Below the pieces are notes generated by a model, which saw only the letters and a list, made by a program, of their open reading frames with translations, was not told the origin of the DNA and did not search any database. Both the position numbers and the translations under genes were made by a program. Positions 22,502 through 33,610 of a DNA stretch of 64,000 nucleotides are shown here, piece after piece. Source of the DNA: Beta vulgaris subsp. vulgaris (Eukaryota > Streptophyta > Magnoliopsida > Caryophyllales > Amaranthaceae); the NCBI RefSeq assembly GCF_026745355.1, contig NC_079207.1, forward strand, positions 39,025,880 through 39,089,879, in the 5' to 3' direction. Numbering within the stretch: position 1 is the stretch's first letter; every line of letters starts with the position of its first letter.

Positions 22502-24354
22502 ATGACGATTGTCATTCATCGCATGTCGCAAGGAACAGAAGTTTTAGAGTTCAAGTGGAAGACACAGTAGATGACGAGAGACCACCCCGTGGACGGGACA
22601 GAGGCCATGCTGCCGTCCATCTGGAGGGTAGGACTGTGACTCCGTTCATCCAGGAAAACCTTGATCGTCCAGTGACAGCTGGTCACTTGGAGAATGTCTT
22701 AAATGATTTTCAGGCCAGAATGGCCGTTGTTATGGAAGAGCAGATTAAGAACAATATGTTGTTCTTTCAGATAAGTCCAGGAGGAGAGGCAGCAGAGCCA
22801 CTCAAAGGGAGGTCCCAAGAGGATCGTCCAGGGACTAGCCGGCCACCTCGGCCAGAGTTACCAGGCCGCTTTCCAAGGGAAGCAGCCAGCTTTAGTGACT
22901 CCAGGAGGAAGATGGACTGGAGGCTGGTAGTCCGTCCAGGAGACAATATTCCCCCTACTGGCACAAAATGGAAACTGATGCTAGGGAGTATCTGGAAGCC
23001 AAGAGGGCGGCAGCCCAGCAGCGTTCAGCCTCTGGTTCCACTCCTTATATGAAGGATCCGTCATTAAGGCTCCCGTCCAGAACAGTAGGACGAAGCCATG
23101 GACCTTCAGCTTTCCAGCCAAGGCAAGAGAAAACAGTTTTGCAGCCAATTGTGTATAGGCGTCAAGCCTTAGCTAACACCTCTTCTAATCCGGTACTATA
23201 GGAGTACCGTCGGGAGGACATACCCATTGAGGGTCAGGTTGGGGCACTCCAGATCAGTTGGCCAACTCCTTTCTCGGTCAGAATTATGGAATCCCCTCCT
23301 TTCCCAAAGGTTAAGCTCCCGACCATTGAGCCTTTCGATGGAACAACAGATCCAGACGATCATCTATCAGCCTATAAGCATTAGATGTATGTCCAAGGGG
23401 TGGACGATGCTACTTGGTGTAAGAATTTCCCAGCTACGTTGAAGGGGGTAGCTCAGAAATGGTTTAACAATTTGCCGCCTAACTCAGTGAAGAATTTCAC
23501 TGAGCTCAGTATCCTGTTCACTAGTCACTTTGTGGCTAATCGTCAAGAACAAAAAACAAGCATGCACTTGGGTAAGGTGTTCAAGGTCCTAAAGAGGCCT
23601 TGAGAGGTTATGTGAAGAGATTAATCTAGAAGCGTTGCAGATCCAGGATCTGAATGGGGAGTGGCGTTTGACGCCTCATCAGAGGTTTAAGACCAGGAAG
23701 CTTTAAGTTTGATTTGGTCAAGAAGAAAATCACCACATTGACGGAAGCTTTGAAGGAAGCTGAAGCATTCATTCATGCCACGGAGGTTTGTGCTGAGGCA
23801 AAACAGCCGAGGTGAAGAAGGTAGAAGAGGCTTCAGCCAAAAAAGAATCCGCCCAAAAAGCTGAAACTTGGGCAATGACTTCTTTGACCACCTCGTCCAA
23901 GAGGAGTAGGCGGTCTGAGCCGGCGGCCTCAGTTGAACCTATAGAGTTCAACAAAGATCAATATTCCATTCTGATGGAAATCAAAGATCAGCATGAGCTA
24001 AAGGCGCCGGTATGAAGACGCCCTACCTAATAGAGACAACAAGTATGTTCATTTCACAAGGATTGTGGACATGAAACCAATGAATGCAAACACTTGAAGA
24101 GAGCATTAGAAGACTTGGCCCGGAAGGGTAAGATGAATAATTATCTACCTTCGTCAGGAAGGAAATTCCAGAAAAGAGATAACCGTCAAGGAAGAAAGAT
24201 GGATGGAGATAGCACGGATGATAATGTTGTAATGGTCATTTCAGGAGGATTTGAGGCCGGAGGTCCAACTAATCGCGGCCACAAAAACTATTTAAGGGAA
24301 CTCAGTCAGGTTATGCTCACTAACCAGGCCGAGTCTGATCCTTTCCCCAAATAG
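22502..24354 (+). pseudogene. Tat-type gag, broken
   Basis: The first ATG after the primer site (22502, MTIVIHRMSQGTEVLEF) goes out of frame after about 20 codons. The main frame then runs to 23052, with an Arg/Pro-rich N-terminal region. The capsid core is clear at 23290-23620: KVKLPTIEPFDGTTDPDDHL, then WCKNFPATLKGVAQKWFNNL and LPPNSVKNFTELSILFTSHF, the hallmark of the retrotransposon gag family. A basic stretch follows, and near 24050 a knuckle-like CxxC-poor segment before KHLKRALEDLARKGKMNNYL. Several frameshifts and stops (about 22555, 23050, 23202, 23600, 23700, 24015) rule out a working gag. An apparent start at 22474 is a TTG inside the primer region and is not the real start. Confidence 0.85.
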
Positions 24355-24399
24355 TGGTCAGCGAGCTGGACCGAGGAAGATAAGGACGCCGCATGATGA

Positions 24400-25160
24400 C
24401 CCCTAGTTGTGGAAATGAAGATTGCCAACCTCAGGGTTAGGCGAATTTGATTGATACCGGAAGTCTACTGATATAATCAGTGCTGATTGTTTGTCTCGTT
24501 GAAGTTTGATAAAAATGACTGGCTGTAAATCACCCTATAATCGGTTTCGGGGAGGGATCATCCATCCCATGGGGACCGTCACTCTACCCGTCAGGGTTGG
24601 GGAGAAAGATGCTGCCGGACGCTTTTTGTGAAATTTTTGGTAGTACGAGACTTGACCTCTATAATGTCATTCTGGACGACCTACCTTAAATCACATCAAG
24701 GCTGTTATTGTGACCCACTTAATGCTAATGAAGTTTGAGTGTGATGGGGGAAGATTGGATCTCTCTATGGGGATCAGCAAGCTGCTAGAGAATGCTACCT
24801 TACCACTCTCAAACCATCATCATGGAAAGAAAAGGCAGAGCATCCAAAGGTCCGGGAGGATGACACGGCCGAGAAGGTAAAGGGTCAGATTGTTGAGCTA
24901 TAGCAAAAGGTGAAGAAAGTTCAAGTGCTACATCTTCCTGAGAGCAAGCCGTTAATGCTCTTGCCCAACAAGACGAGAAGTGTTGGCTATTAAAGAAGAA
25001 AAAAATTCAGCTAAGGAGGTTATGGCAATAATGATTCTAGGACTAGAACGTCCGGAGCCGGTAGAAAGTCCAGTAGAAATCTGTTTGAGACCAGATCGTC
25101 CAGAAAGGACATTAAAGATTGGGTCCGTCCTGAATTCTGAGATCAAGGACGCCTTGATCA
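24400..25160 (+). pseudogene. Tat-type protease region, broken
   Basis: The active-site triad region reads LIDTGS near 24446 followed, across a frame break, by DIISADCL. Downstream PFNRFRG/GTVTLPV-like pieces near 24540-24600 are those of gypsy proteases. It is split over at least three frames and has no continuous open frame longer than about 60 codons until 24980. Confidence 0.7.
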
Positions 25161-26035
25161 AGCTGCTAAGAGAATTTGAAGATGTTTTCGCCTATACCGT
25201 AGAGAAATGCCTGGGATAGATCCTGAGGTGGCGGTGCATAGGCTAAATATTGAGCCGGGGCAGAAGCCCTCCGGCAGAAGAAGAGGCATCTTGGGCCGGC
25301 AGGAATCAGGCCGTTGGACCAAGAGGTTCAAAAGCTGCTCAAATCTAAGTTTATCGTGAAACTTATTATCCAGATTGGTAGCAAATGTTGTGATGGTTCC
25401 GAAGCCGAATGGCACATGGAGGATGTGCGTTGATTACACGGATTTAAACAAGGCTTGTCCCAAGGACAGCTTTCCGTAGCCCAAGATTTATCGGCTGGTA
25501 GATTCTACAGCAGGTCATGCACTGCTGAGTTTCATGGACGCTTACTCAGGCTTCCATCAGATTCCCATGTGGCCAGACGACCAAGATAAAACCTCCTACA
25601 TCACAGAGAAATGGCTTTATGGCTGGCTTCGGATGCCCTTCGGCCTGAGAAATGCGCCGGCCACCTTTCAAAGGCTTATCAATACGGTGTTTCAGCCACA
25701 ACTTAGGAGAAATATGGAAGCTTATATCGACGATATGATCGTCAAGAGTCGAGAAGAAAAAGATCATCTGGACGATTTAAGGAAACTTCCTCACTTTGAG
25801 GAAGTAAAGTTAAAGCTCAATCCGCAAAAATGCGTATTCGGCGTAGTAGCTGGAAAATTTCTGGGGTTTTTGGTGATCAGGAGGGATTGAGGCTAATCCC
25901 GACAAAATTCAGCATCATGAATATGACTTCACCGTCCAAAGTCAAAGAAGTTCAGCGTCTGACGGGTGTTTGGCTGCTCTTGGACGGTTTCTTTGAAATC
26001 AGGGGACAAATGTCACCATTTCTTTGCAACCATTA
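25161..26035 (+). pseudogene. Tat-type reverse transcriptase, broken but well recognisable
   Basis: Starting from EFEDVFAYTVE near 25173, the fingers region (VMVPKPNGTWRMCVDYTDLN near 25390) leads into an open frame at 25534-25890 with SFMDAYSGFHQIPMW (first catalytic Asp), MPFGLRNAPATFQRLIN and the YIDDMIVKS box with both catalytic aspartates. LNPQKCVFGV and GKFLGF close the palm. A frame shift after 25890 leads into the thumb and connection (SKVKEVQRLTGV). One conspicuous stop precedes PKIYRLVD at 25480. Confidence 0.92.
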
Positions 26036-26842
26036 AAAAGAATGCCAAGTTTGAATGGACGGAAGAAGCTGAGGCTGCGCTTCAGCAAGTTAAAGATCAT
26101 CTTCGGCAGCTGCCTAGTGATCAGTCGGCCGAGGGAGAAAAATGTACGTTTACCTCCGTGTCTCCATTCGCGGTAAGTGCTTCTTCTCTGGCTGAGAGAG
26201 ACTCGTGACAAATACCCGTCTATTTGTAGCATGCTTGAAAGACGCGGAGCAGGTATTCGTCCATTGAGAAGTTCGGCCTGGCTTGTTGATGGCCAGCCGG
26301 AAGTTAAGGCCTTACTTCTAGCCCATAGCATTCTTGTTTATACAGATCAGCCACTGAGGCAAGTGTGCATAAGATGGAGCATCTGGCCGAATGTTGAAAT
26401 GGGCCGTTGAGTCAATATGTTTGACTTAACATTCGAGCCTCGAAAGGCAATCAAGGGCAAGCTCTAGTATTTATTGTAGAGCTTACCCGGCCTATAGTAG
26501 AAAGCGTCCAAGACCCAGCAGAGGGAAAGCGGCATTGGACCCTAATGGTGGACGGATCCTCCACTGCGAATGGATGTGGGCGGGATCATTTTCAATCACC
26601 AGAAGGGGATAAATTTGAGTATGCAATGAAGTTCAATTCAGGCTTCAAACATGAGGCAGAGTATGAAGCTCTTAGCCGGCATAAAAATGTGCAAAGCGGT
26701 GGGCCCTGAGATTGAGGCTAAAACTGACTCTCTGCTGGTGGTCAGTCAAGTAACGGGATTTTGAGTGAAAGAGGTCCATGAGTAAATATATGAACTTGTA
26801 CAAAGAGGAGATCAAGTCTTTGAAGGGTTCGTCCTAGATCAA
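26036..26842 (+). pseudogene. Tandem RNase H domains of the Tat-type element, broken
   Basis: The first RNase H follows the thumb (KNAKFEWTEEAEAALQQVKD near 26040) and is heavily damaged to about 26470. A second RNase H-like domain is recognisable from WTLMVDGSSTANGCG at about 26540, with the first catalytic Asp, and continues with EGDKFEYAMKFN and EAEYEAL (catalytic Glu) in altered frames; an Asp-containing KTDSLLVVSQVTG follows. Two RNase H domains in a row are a mark of the Tat lineage, in which an archaeal-type RNase H was acquired. Confidence 0.78.
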
Positions 26843-28201
26843 GTGCCTAGATCTGAAAATCATCACGCTGATGCTCTTTCTAAGCTAGCCAGTTCGGCTG
26901 AAGGGGATGTCCCTAGAACAGTCTTCTGGGAGGTCAAGGCGGCCAAGAGCATTAAGGCCGAGGAAGTTCTGATTCTCAACCGGGAAGATGAGTGGATGAG
27001 CCCCGTCATTGAGTTCAAGAAGACTTGCCAATTGCCTCTTGATCCTTTAGAAGTTAAGTATGTGAAAGCTAGGGACAAGTGGTTCAAGAAGACTCTATAC
27101 AAAAAATCCTTCAACCGGCCTCTTGTTAAGTGCATCAGCAGAAAGGAGGGATTGGACGTTTTAAAAGGATTGCATGAAGGAGCTTGTGCTTCCCACATTG
27201 GAGGGAGAGCGTTAGGAGAAAAGGCTCTAAGGACTGGCTATTTTGCCGACCTTGAAAGAGGACGCCTTGCTCTATGCCAAGAAATGTGATAGTTGCCAGA
27301 AGCATGGCAACATCTATCAGAAGCCGTCCAACTACTTAACTCCAATCCTCTTCCCTCTTCCCTTTGCCAAATGGGGAATGGAATTCTTGGCCCTTTCCTA
27401 TTGCTGCCGGCCAGAAAAGTTTGTAATAGTAGCGTTGACTACTTTACAAAATGGGTTGAAGCTGAACATTAAGAGGCATTACCACCAATGACGTCAAAGG
27501 GTTCATCTGGAAGAACCTATCACAAGGTTTGGTATGCCCCAGTCGATCGTCTTTGACAATGGGACCGCAGTTTGAAACACCCAAGCTTGTCAATGGTTGG
27601 CCGATCAAGGAATCAAAGCTCACTTTGCTCAGTGGCTCATCCACAGGCCAATGGGAAGTTGAGGCTTTTAACAAGATCTTGTCGCCGGGATCAAAAAGAA
27701 GTTAGATAATGCAAGAGGACTTTGGGTAGAAGAATTGCAGCTGGTCTTATGGTCAATAAGGACAACGCCAAGAATTCCACGGGAGAACTCCATTCATGCT
27801 GGTATATGGCTCTGAGGCCGTCCTTCCTATTGAGATTGAAGAACCCAACTCTTGAGGGTGATGATGTACTCAGAGATGCTAACTGGGCAGCTCTTCGGAC
27901 GGCTTTGGACTTGTTCCCGAAGTCAGGGGCAATGCATTGCTGAGAATGCAGCTATACAAGTTGAGAATGGCAAGGGATTTAACAAAAGATTCAAGGCGTC
28001 CATTGAAGCTTGGAGACCTCGTCTTGAGGAAAATGGAAGCAGTCGGCCGAGCCAAGGAGCTAGGAAAGCTCACCCCTAATGGGAAGGACCCTACAAAATA
28101 ATCGAAGTAGTTCAGAATGGACCTTTCGTCTGGAAGGCATGGACGGACGTTCTATTCCTAGGACGTGGAATTCTGATACTTTGAAGATATACTTTGTTTA
28201 G
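26843..28201 (+). pseudogene. Tat-type integrase, broken
   Basis: An open frame at 26843-27289 covers SENHHADALSKLASSA (end of RNase H) and the integrase zinc finger, with GLHEGACASHIGGRAL (HxxxC...H) and, after a shift, YAKKCDSCQKHGNIYQKPSN (CxxC) at 27280. The core begins PFAKWGMEFL near 27370 and continues over several frames past QFETPKLVNG-like and ANGQVEAFNK-like pieces near 27570-27680. The C-terminal region ends NSDTLKIYFV with a stop at 28199-28201. No chromodomain is seen, as expected for Tat. Confidence 0.86.
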
Positions 28202-29091
28202 GGCATCTTGACAAATTGTAATCTTCTTTTAATGCATTACAATGGAAAAAGTAGAATGTATACATGTACCTTGACTATCCGTCAAGCAAAATTCAATAAT
28301 AACAGCTCTACTTCTCTATGACTCTGTTTGATTTATTTGCTTAAGTTATATACTATCGTCCAAAGCTAACTAAAAACAGAGCAGCAAATAAATCACCTTT
28401 CATTAGGAGATGGCTGAACATGTTATCATCCTAAAATGGATAATTACATAAATTGGCCGCTTGTTTACTTAAAGAGTTAAACATCTCCTAAACAAGGTCG
28501 GCTGGAATTAGGACGCCTTAGTAAAGGTATCCTACCTTCCGTCCAAAAGCCAAAAACTTAGAAATAACAACCTTAGTAAAGGAACAAGTTATTTCATAAT
28601 TTAATAAGATGGACGGGTTGACAATCACCTCATAAAACGTCCAAGTTATTTAAAAATTATGGCCTTTTCTCCTTCTTGAACGAAGGAAGGTTATCAAAAC
28701 CTCCTCGTCCAAGAAGGGGGGCATATAGGGGCATAATTTATAGACGACTAAGTCTTTGTCCAATGACGAATGATTATCCAGATTCAGGCTGAACTAGTTA
28801 TTAACTTAGCAAGTTTATAAACTCACAAGTTTTGGCACAACCTGACTCCTACTCGTCCAGAAAAGAACTAATGGTTCAGACGAAGTAGGTTATGACGAAT
28901 TGCCTTCATACTTGAGCATTAAAGCCTAGGCAATTGATAAATGCCTTAGTATACTCGGCCAAAGGAGCTGATGGATCGTTTGAAGTATGTTAAGACGAAC
29001 TGCTTTTGTACTTGGCATAAATATTCAATCATGAAACAAGGCGTCTTTTGCATTAAAGTATAAAGCATTGGAAATTGAAAAAGATAACTTT
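28202..29091. other. Spacer between pol and the antisense gene
   Basis: About 0.9 kb without a supported gene lies between the convergent 3' ends of pol and the minus-strand gene. It is rich in CGTCC and GGACG pentamers like the rest of this element. Any poly(A) signals for both transcripts should lie here. Confidence 0.6.
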
Positions 29092-32000
29092 TCATAGATA
29101 GAAGAAAGGATTACAAGCTAATCTAAAGCAAAAGTACAAAAAATTACAAGTGGCCTGCGGCCAAAATTGAAAGCGGAGAAGGTAAGCGTCAGGAGGGGTG
29201 TCATTCTCTTCGTCCTGGGCCTCAACATCATCTTCTTCTTCTTCGTCTTCGGAAGACTCTTGGAAGACGGGGGGTTCTTCCCCTTTGATGTTGGCTCTGT
29301 GCAGGCTCTCTTGAAATTCCAGCCGGCGAGCATACCTGGGGATATCCTCCTCCTCGGCCATCATTCCAAAGGCCTGCACGGCCCACTCCTTCGAAGTGTC
29401 AATGATGGTATTCATGGCCTCCTTGGCCGCATCCACCGTGGCCGTGACTTTAGCTCTTAAGGCTTGGTTTTTCACCCTAAGGACGAGATTCTCTCTGAAA
29501 AACTCAGCAGCCATTGTCATGACCGAGTTTCTCTCGTCCTTAAGAGAACGTTCCAGGGCCGCCTTCTCGTCCAGCATTTCGGTCAGCCGAAGGAGATAAG
29601 TTTCATTTTGAGACTCAAGCTCGGCCGACCGTTTTTCCCAAGCTATCTTGGACTGCTGGTGCAGCACCTCCTGCTCGGCCATGGCATACTGAGCATGGTC
29701 AGCTGCGTCCGTCACGTCATGGACGAGCTTCTTATTCTCCTTCCTGAGCAGTCTTGCCCAGTCTTCAGTTATCATGCTGCGAGCAAAGAGCTAAAAAAAA
29801 AAAGGACGAAGATATGTCAGGACGGTTGCATAAGCAGATAAAAAGTTCTAAGTATAAAAGGCAAGCGTCAAAAGAAGAAGAATGTACCTCAGCAGCAAGT
29901 TGAGACATGTAGCCTACATGTCCTGATGATGCTCCACTCAACCCCTTGATGTAAGGTTCAGGGAAGCATTTGAAAAGCTCCAGCTTGAGCTTCTCGCGGT
30001 CAGCCGATGACATCTTGCCAAAGGTAGCGGAAGATTCATCGTCTGAAAGGATGGGATATCTGTCAGGGGCTGGTCCCTTCCCTTTATCTAGAAAGATTAG
30101 ACTCGTCAATATTTCTGATTGGAATAACCACGGCCTGTTTGTTGGACGGACTCATCGGACGCCCGCCAACCCGCAGTGTTCTAACTATATTTGAGTAATA
30201 AGACTCACCAGAAGAACGGGAGGCCGTCCTATACGCGTCCGGCATCTGCCCTACCAGTTTGGCAACTGGCCCAGTAAAAGCAGACCCGTCCAAAGCCATA
30301 TCCGGCTGAGAGGGTTTAACCTCGGATCCGTCCACTGGAGCAACCGTCTCAGGCTGCTCAGATTGATCGATATGCCCGGTGTAGGTAACCAAAGCCCTCT
30401 CCTCGACGGTTGGAAGAGCATCCTCGGCCGGGATGACAATTTCGACTTTAGGAATCAGCCGAGAAGGTTTCTTCTTCTTGGCCGTGAAGTCTTTGGATTT
30501 TTTGGGTGGAGGAGCGTCGCCAGTTGCAGCTGGCCTCTTCTTAGACACCGTTTTTTTCGCCAACGCTTTGGACGTTGGGGCATTTTTCTGAAACATAAGC
30601 AAAGTTAGTAAGGAAAGCGGCATGGGATATTTCATTGGACGTGGTACGCCTTAAAAAGGCACCCGTCCAGAGAAAAAAAAAACTAAGGCAAGTTCAAGGA
30701 AAGTGGCGAGGAAGCTCGTCCAGAGAGAATCCTAAGACGGTCTACCTTTGGCAGAAGCAAACCCTTAGGACGCTCTGCCCCTTGAAGAAGGAGCTCGTCC
30801 TAAGGCATCTTGGACGATCTGCCTTTGGCAGAAGCAAACCGTCCAAAGAAAGTCTAGGACGCTCTGCTCCTTGAAGAAGGAGCTCGTCCTAAGGCATCTA
30901 GGACGGTCTGCCTTTGGCAGAAGCAAATCGTCCATAGAAAGTTTAGGACGCTCTGCTCCTTGAAACAGCACTTCGTCCTAAGACATCTAGGACGGTCTGC
31001 TGTTGGCAGAAGGAAACCGTCCAAGGATGGCCTAGGACGCTCTGCTCCTTGAAGCAGGGGTTCGTCCAAAGACGCCGGAAGTTTTTCCTCTGGCAGAAGA
31101 AGACCGTCCTAGCATAACCTAGGACGTTAAAAAAAAAAAAAAACTGTACCAGCGTCTCTGCTCTTTTTTCAGCACCAGTCTTGCTGAACTCCTTCCAGAG
31201 GGAGTCTGTGAATTTGAACGCACTCATATCTCCCTTCCAAGACTTTCTCAGTTTCGCCTTGGCCGAATCTGCATAAGAAAAGAAAAGCATGGTGAAATTC
31301 TAAAAACTTAGGACGAAGGGGTTTACTTAGAGTTTATCGAAGGGTATACCTCTATGCGCGGCCGGCCTCAAACCGGCCGCGACCAAGAAATTGTCGCTGT
31401 AAAATATCTCCTTGAAAGGGATCCAGTTGGACGGACCCTTGAAGGAGATGTCATTGATGGAATATTCTGAGACCTTAAAATATTCCATCAGCTCCTCAGC
31501 CGAGCTATTCTCCTGCTCCAGATAGGACATTGTACGTCTAGTGTTGGTAGCGCTCCGACTAGTAAAGCGATACCATCTGGCTACCGCCTCGTTCGGAGCT
31601 TGGACGAACAAGAACTCGGCCTTCCAAGCATGCATCTTGGACGTCTTGTCCCAGGACGTCATGTAGCCTTGCCGATTGCAAACGCTAACCCAAGCCCCAT
31701 TAACAGTTTTGGGAACCTTGGAGACATAATGCATTTGTGAGAAAGCCGCCATGGACGGGTCGACGCCCTTAAACTCACAGACGGCTATGAAAGTTAGGAT
31801 GTTTTACCATGAATTTGGGGCAAGTTGATTAAGTCCTATGTTGTAATAATAAAGAAGTCGAGTGATAAAGGGATGAAGAGGAAAACGCAGTCCGGCATCT
31901 AAGGCCAGACGATAGACAGCAAAATGGCCAGCAGGAGCAATAAGTATAGTGTCCTCCCGGCCAGGAAGAACAAACCGATACCCCGGCATGGGTATGGCCG

Positions 32001-32576
32001 AAGAAAGGTGGTCAAGATGGTGACCTACTCGTCCTAGCCAGCCACTTTCGGCCATGATGTATCTAAGGTCAGACAAGGGGCCAAGGTGCCGCCTTATCTC
32101 AGAAGAGGTGGTGGATGGCTCGTCTGAGTCGCTACCGGCGGCAGAAGAGGTTTCGGCCTCTTCGACTCATCTGAGGCCGCCCTTGGATTTGACGGGTTAG
32201 GCTCATGAGAGCCTTGAACTTCAGATTCCTCCTGGACGAGGTCAGGAGACGGGCTTGGATTGGCAGGACGAGCGCTCTGGACTTCTCGCTCTCCATCAGC
32301 GGGAATCCATCCAGTTGATGCCTCCTTTTCTGAGCTAGAGGCGGGCATGTTAACCCCTCTTCTGATACGAGCCGTCTGCTTGACGCGCGCTAGATTACCC
32401 TGCACAGGTAAAGACTGGGTCGTCTGACTATGCCGTCCATGGCTAAAGAAAACGAATGCATGTCCAGCCGAGATAGGTCCAACTCTAGAAGATGCTGAGG
32501 AAGTCAGGCCCTCTGTTCTAGGGTTAGCACCAACCTTTGAGCGGCCGGGATTGTTCGATGAAGAGGACGAATCCAT
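29092..32576 (-). CDS. Five-exon antisense gene of the Tat-type element (PF04195-like N-terminus, coiled-coil C-terminus); one frameshift and one stop
   Basis: Seen on the minus strand: exons 32576-31350, 31268-31150, 30587-30209, 30087-29888 and 29790-29092. Introns of 81, 562, 121 and 97 bp begin GT and end AG, and junction phases 1, 0, 1, 0 all agree, giving a product of about 870 residues. Exon 1 opens MDSSSSSNNPGRSK, has a Pro/Ser/Glu-rich leader, then LRFPLHPFITRLLYYY and IGLNQLAPNSW, which I recognise as the plant 'putative gypsy type transposon' domain (PF04195). HAWKAEFLFV follows. Exon 3 is Lys-rich (KKRPAATGDAPPPKKSK, a possible nuclear signal). Exon 5 is a long coiled coil ending in an acidic tail (SSEDEEEEDDVEAQDEEND). 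This copy has a one-base deletion near 32160 and a TAA at 31806-31804. Tat elements are known to carry antisense extra ORFs of unknown function. Confidence 0.82.
30645..31126. repeat. 89-bp tandem repeat array inside intron 2 of the antisense gene
   Basis: The marker AGGACGCTCTGC recurs at 30767, 30856, 30945 and 31034, exactly 89 bp apart, with a last partial copy from 31121 and a diverged leading copy from about 30645. Each unit contains two short inverted repeats (GCTCC...GGAGC and TGCCTTTGGCA flanked by GGACGG/CCGTCC). Frames running through it on the minus strand are artefacts. Confidence 0.93.
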
Positions 32577-32810
32577 TTTCTTAAAATTTGCTTGAAAATA
32601 TAAAGGAAATAAATGAAGAAATACCAGTAGATGAAAGCTCGGACGAATGTCAAAGACGAGTTAAAATCTCGGACGATCGGAGTAGCAGTTTGCAAGAGCT
32701 TGGACGGGAGTAAATTCTCTCTCTAAAACGCTCAGTAAAAATTGCAGAGTCTCTCTCTCTAGAAAATTTCTCAGCAATGTTAAAATGATTCCAGAAACGA
32801 CAAGGTCACA

Positions 32811-32820
32811 TATTTATAGA
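32811..32820 (-). promoter_or_regulatory. TATA box of the antisense gene
   Basis: The minus strand reads TCTATAAATA, about 235 bp upstream of the antisense start codon and inside the retroelement, between its 3' LTR and the gene. The following 5' leader has CT-rich stretches, common in plant leaders. Confidence 0.65.
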
Positions 32821-32985
32821 GGGGTGAAAAAGACCCCCTCATCCGGTAAAAGTAACTGTTGCCCTTCGGGGTTGACCTGTGGAAATCGGCAAAATGGCGC
32901 CTCTTTTTTGAAAAAAGAAGATGGCAGTTCCAGGTCGGTTAAAAGAGGAAGATCAACCGTCTTGGCGCCCTATAGGTAACTCCCT

Positions 32986-33000
32986 CTTTTAAGGGGCAAA
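32986..33000 (+). other. Polypurine tract of the Tat-type element
   Basis: TTTTAAGGGGCAAA lies directly before the TG of the 3' LTR. Confidence 0.8.
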
Positions 33001-33610
33001 TGTTGTAGCCTGAAAATCAACGGCTACCCTTATGACACGTGGCACTATTTCAGCCCTACATGTGGCATTCGCTTATGCAAAGAAAAGTACAAAGGCTTGC
33101 AGGTTCTTTGGGCTAAAGTACACTTCTCCGAAGAAAAGGTGTACTGAAAAGCTCCCTTGTGGCCTTGAAATTGTACTTAGGCCCAATAAAGTAAAGCCTG
33201 ATTCAGTTAAAAGGTAAAATGTGTTGGCCAATCAGCACTTGCCACGTGTCCTGATATTCTTGCTCAGCCAATCAGATGCTCCCAAATTAGGGTGACATCA
33301 AGGTACAATAGTCATTTCAAACAGTATAAATAGTTCTTGAAATCAGGGGAAAGGTACGTTTTTCAGAGCATAGTACTGTTATTCTGCCATAAATTCTCTC
33401 TCTCTAAAAGTTCCTTGATATCCCTGATATCTGACTTAAGCATCGGAGGGGGAAATACCACCCAAACCTCCAGAGTGGGTCCCTTTTTGTAGGTTGCTGG
33501 TCAGAAGTTTGTACCGGGATCCGAGCCAATCATTGTTGCACAAGTCTCCAAATTAAGAATCCGAAGTTGGGAGTTGTTGTATTGGTTTACTAGTTTCATA
33601 CTACGTAACA
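33001..33610 (+). mobile_element. Tat-type 3' LTR
   Basis: It begins TGTTGTAGCCTG, ends CTACGTAACA, and is followed by ATAGG, the same 5 bases that precede the 5' LTR. Confidence 0.95.

Larger units (their letters stand above)
21844..33610 (+). mobile_element. Tat-type Ty3/gypsy element with an antisense spliced gene, 11.8 kb
   Basis: The LTRs (21844-22472 and 33001-33610) begin TGTTGTAGCC and end TAACA, and the element is flanked by the perfect 5-bp duplication ATAGG (21839-21843 and 33611-33615). The primer site TTGGCGCCGTCTGTGGGG is of Tat type. Internal order is gag, protease, reverse transcriptase, RNase H, a second RNase H-like region, integrase, an 0.9-kb spacer, then a gene on the opposite strand, a polypurine tract and the 3' LTR. 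The second RNase H and the antisense extra gene are both features known from the Tat lineage. By eye about 17 substitutions plus one CT-repeat indel separate the LTRs. gag-pol has many stops and frameshifts. Confidence 0.93.

Noticed and set aside
30765..31290. Three overlapping minus-strand frames with repeated LGRAPSSR text
   Set aside because: They are the 89-bp array read in different frames; 89 is not a multiple of three, and the array is an intron of the antisense gene.
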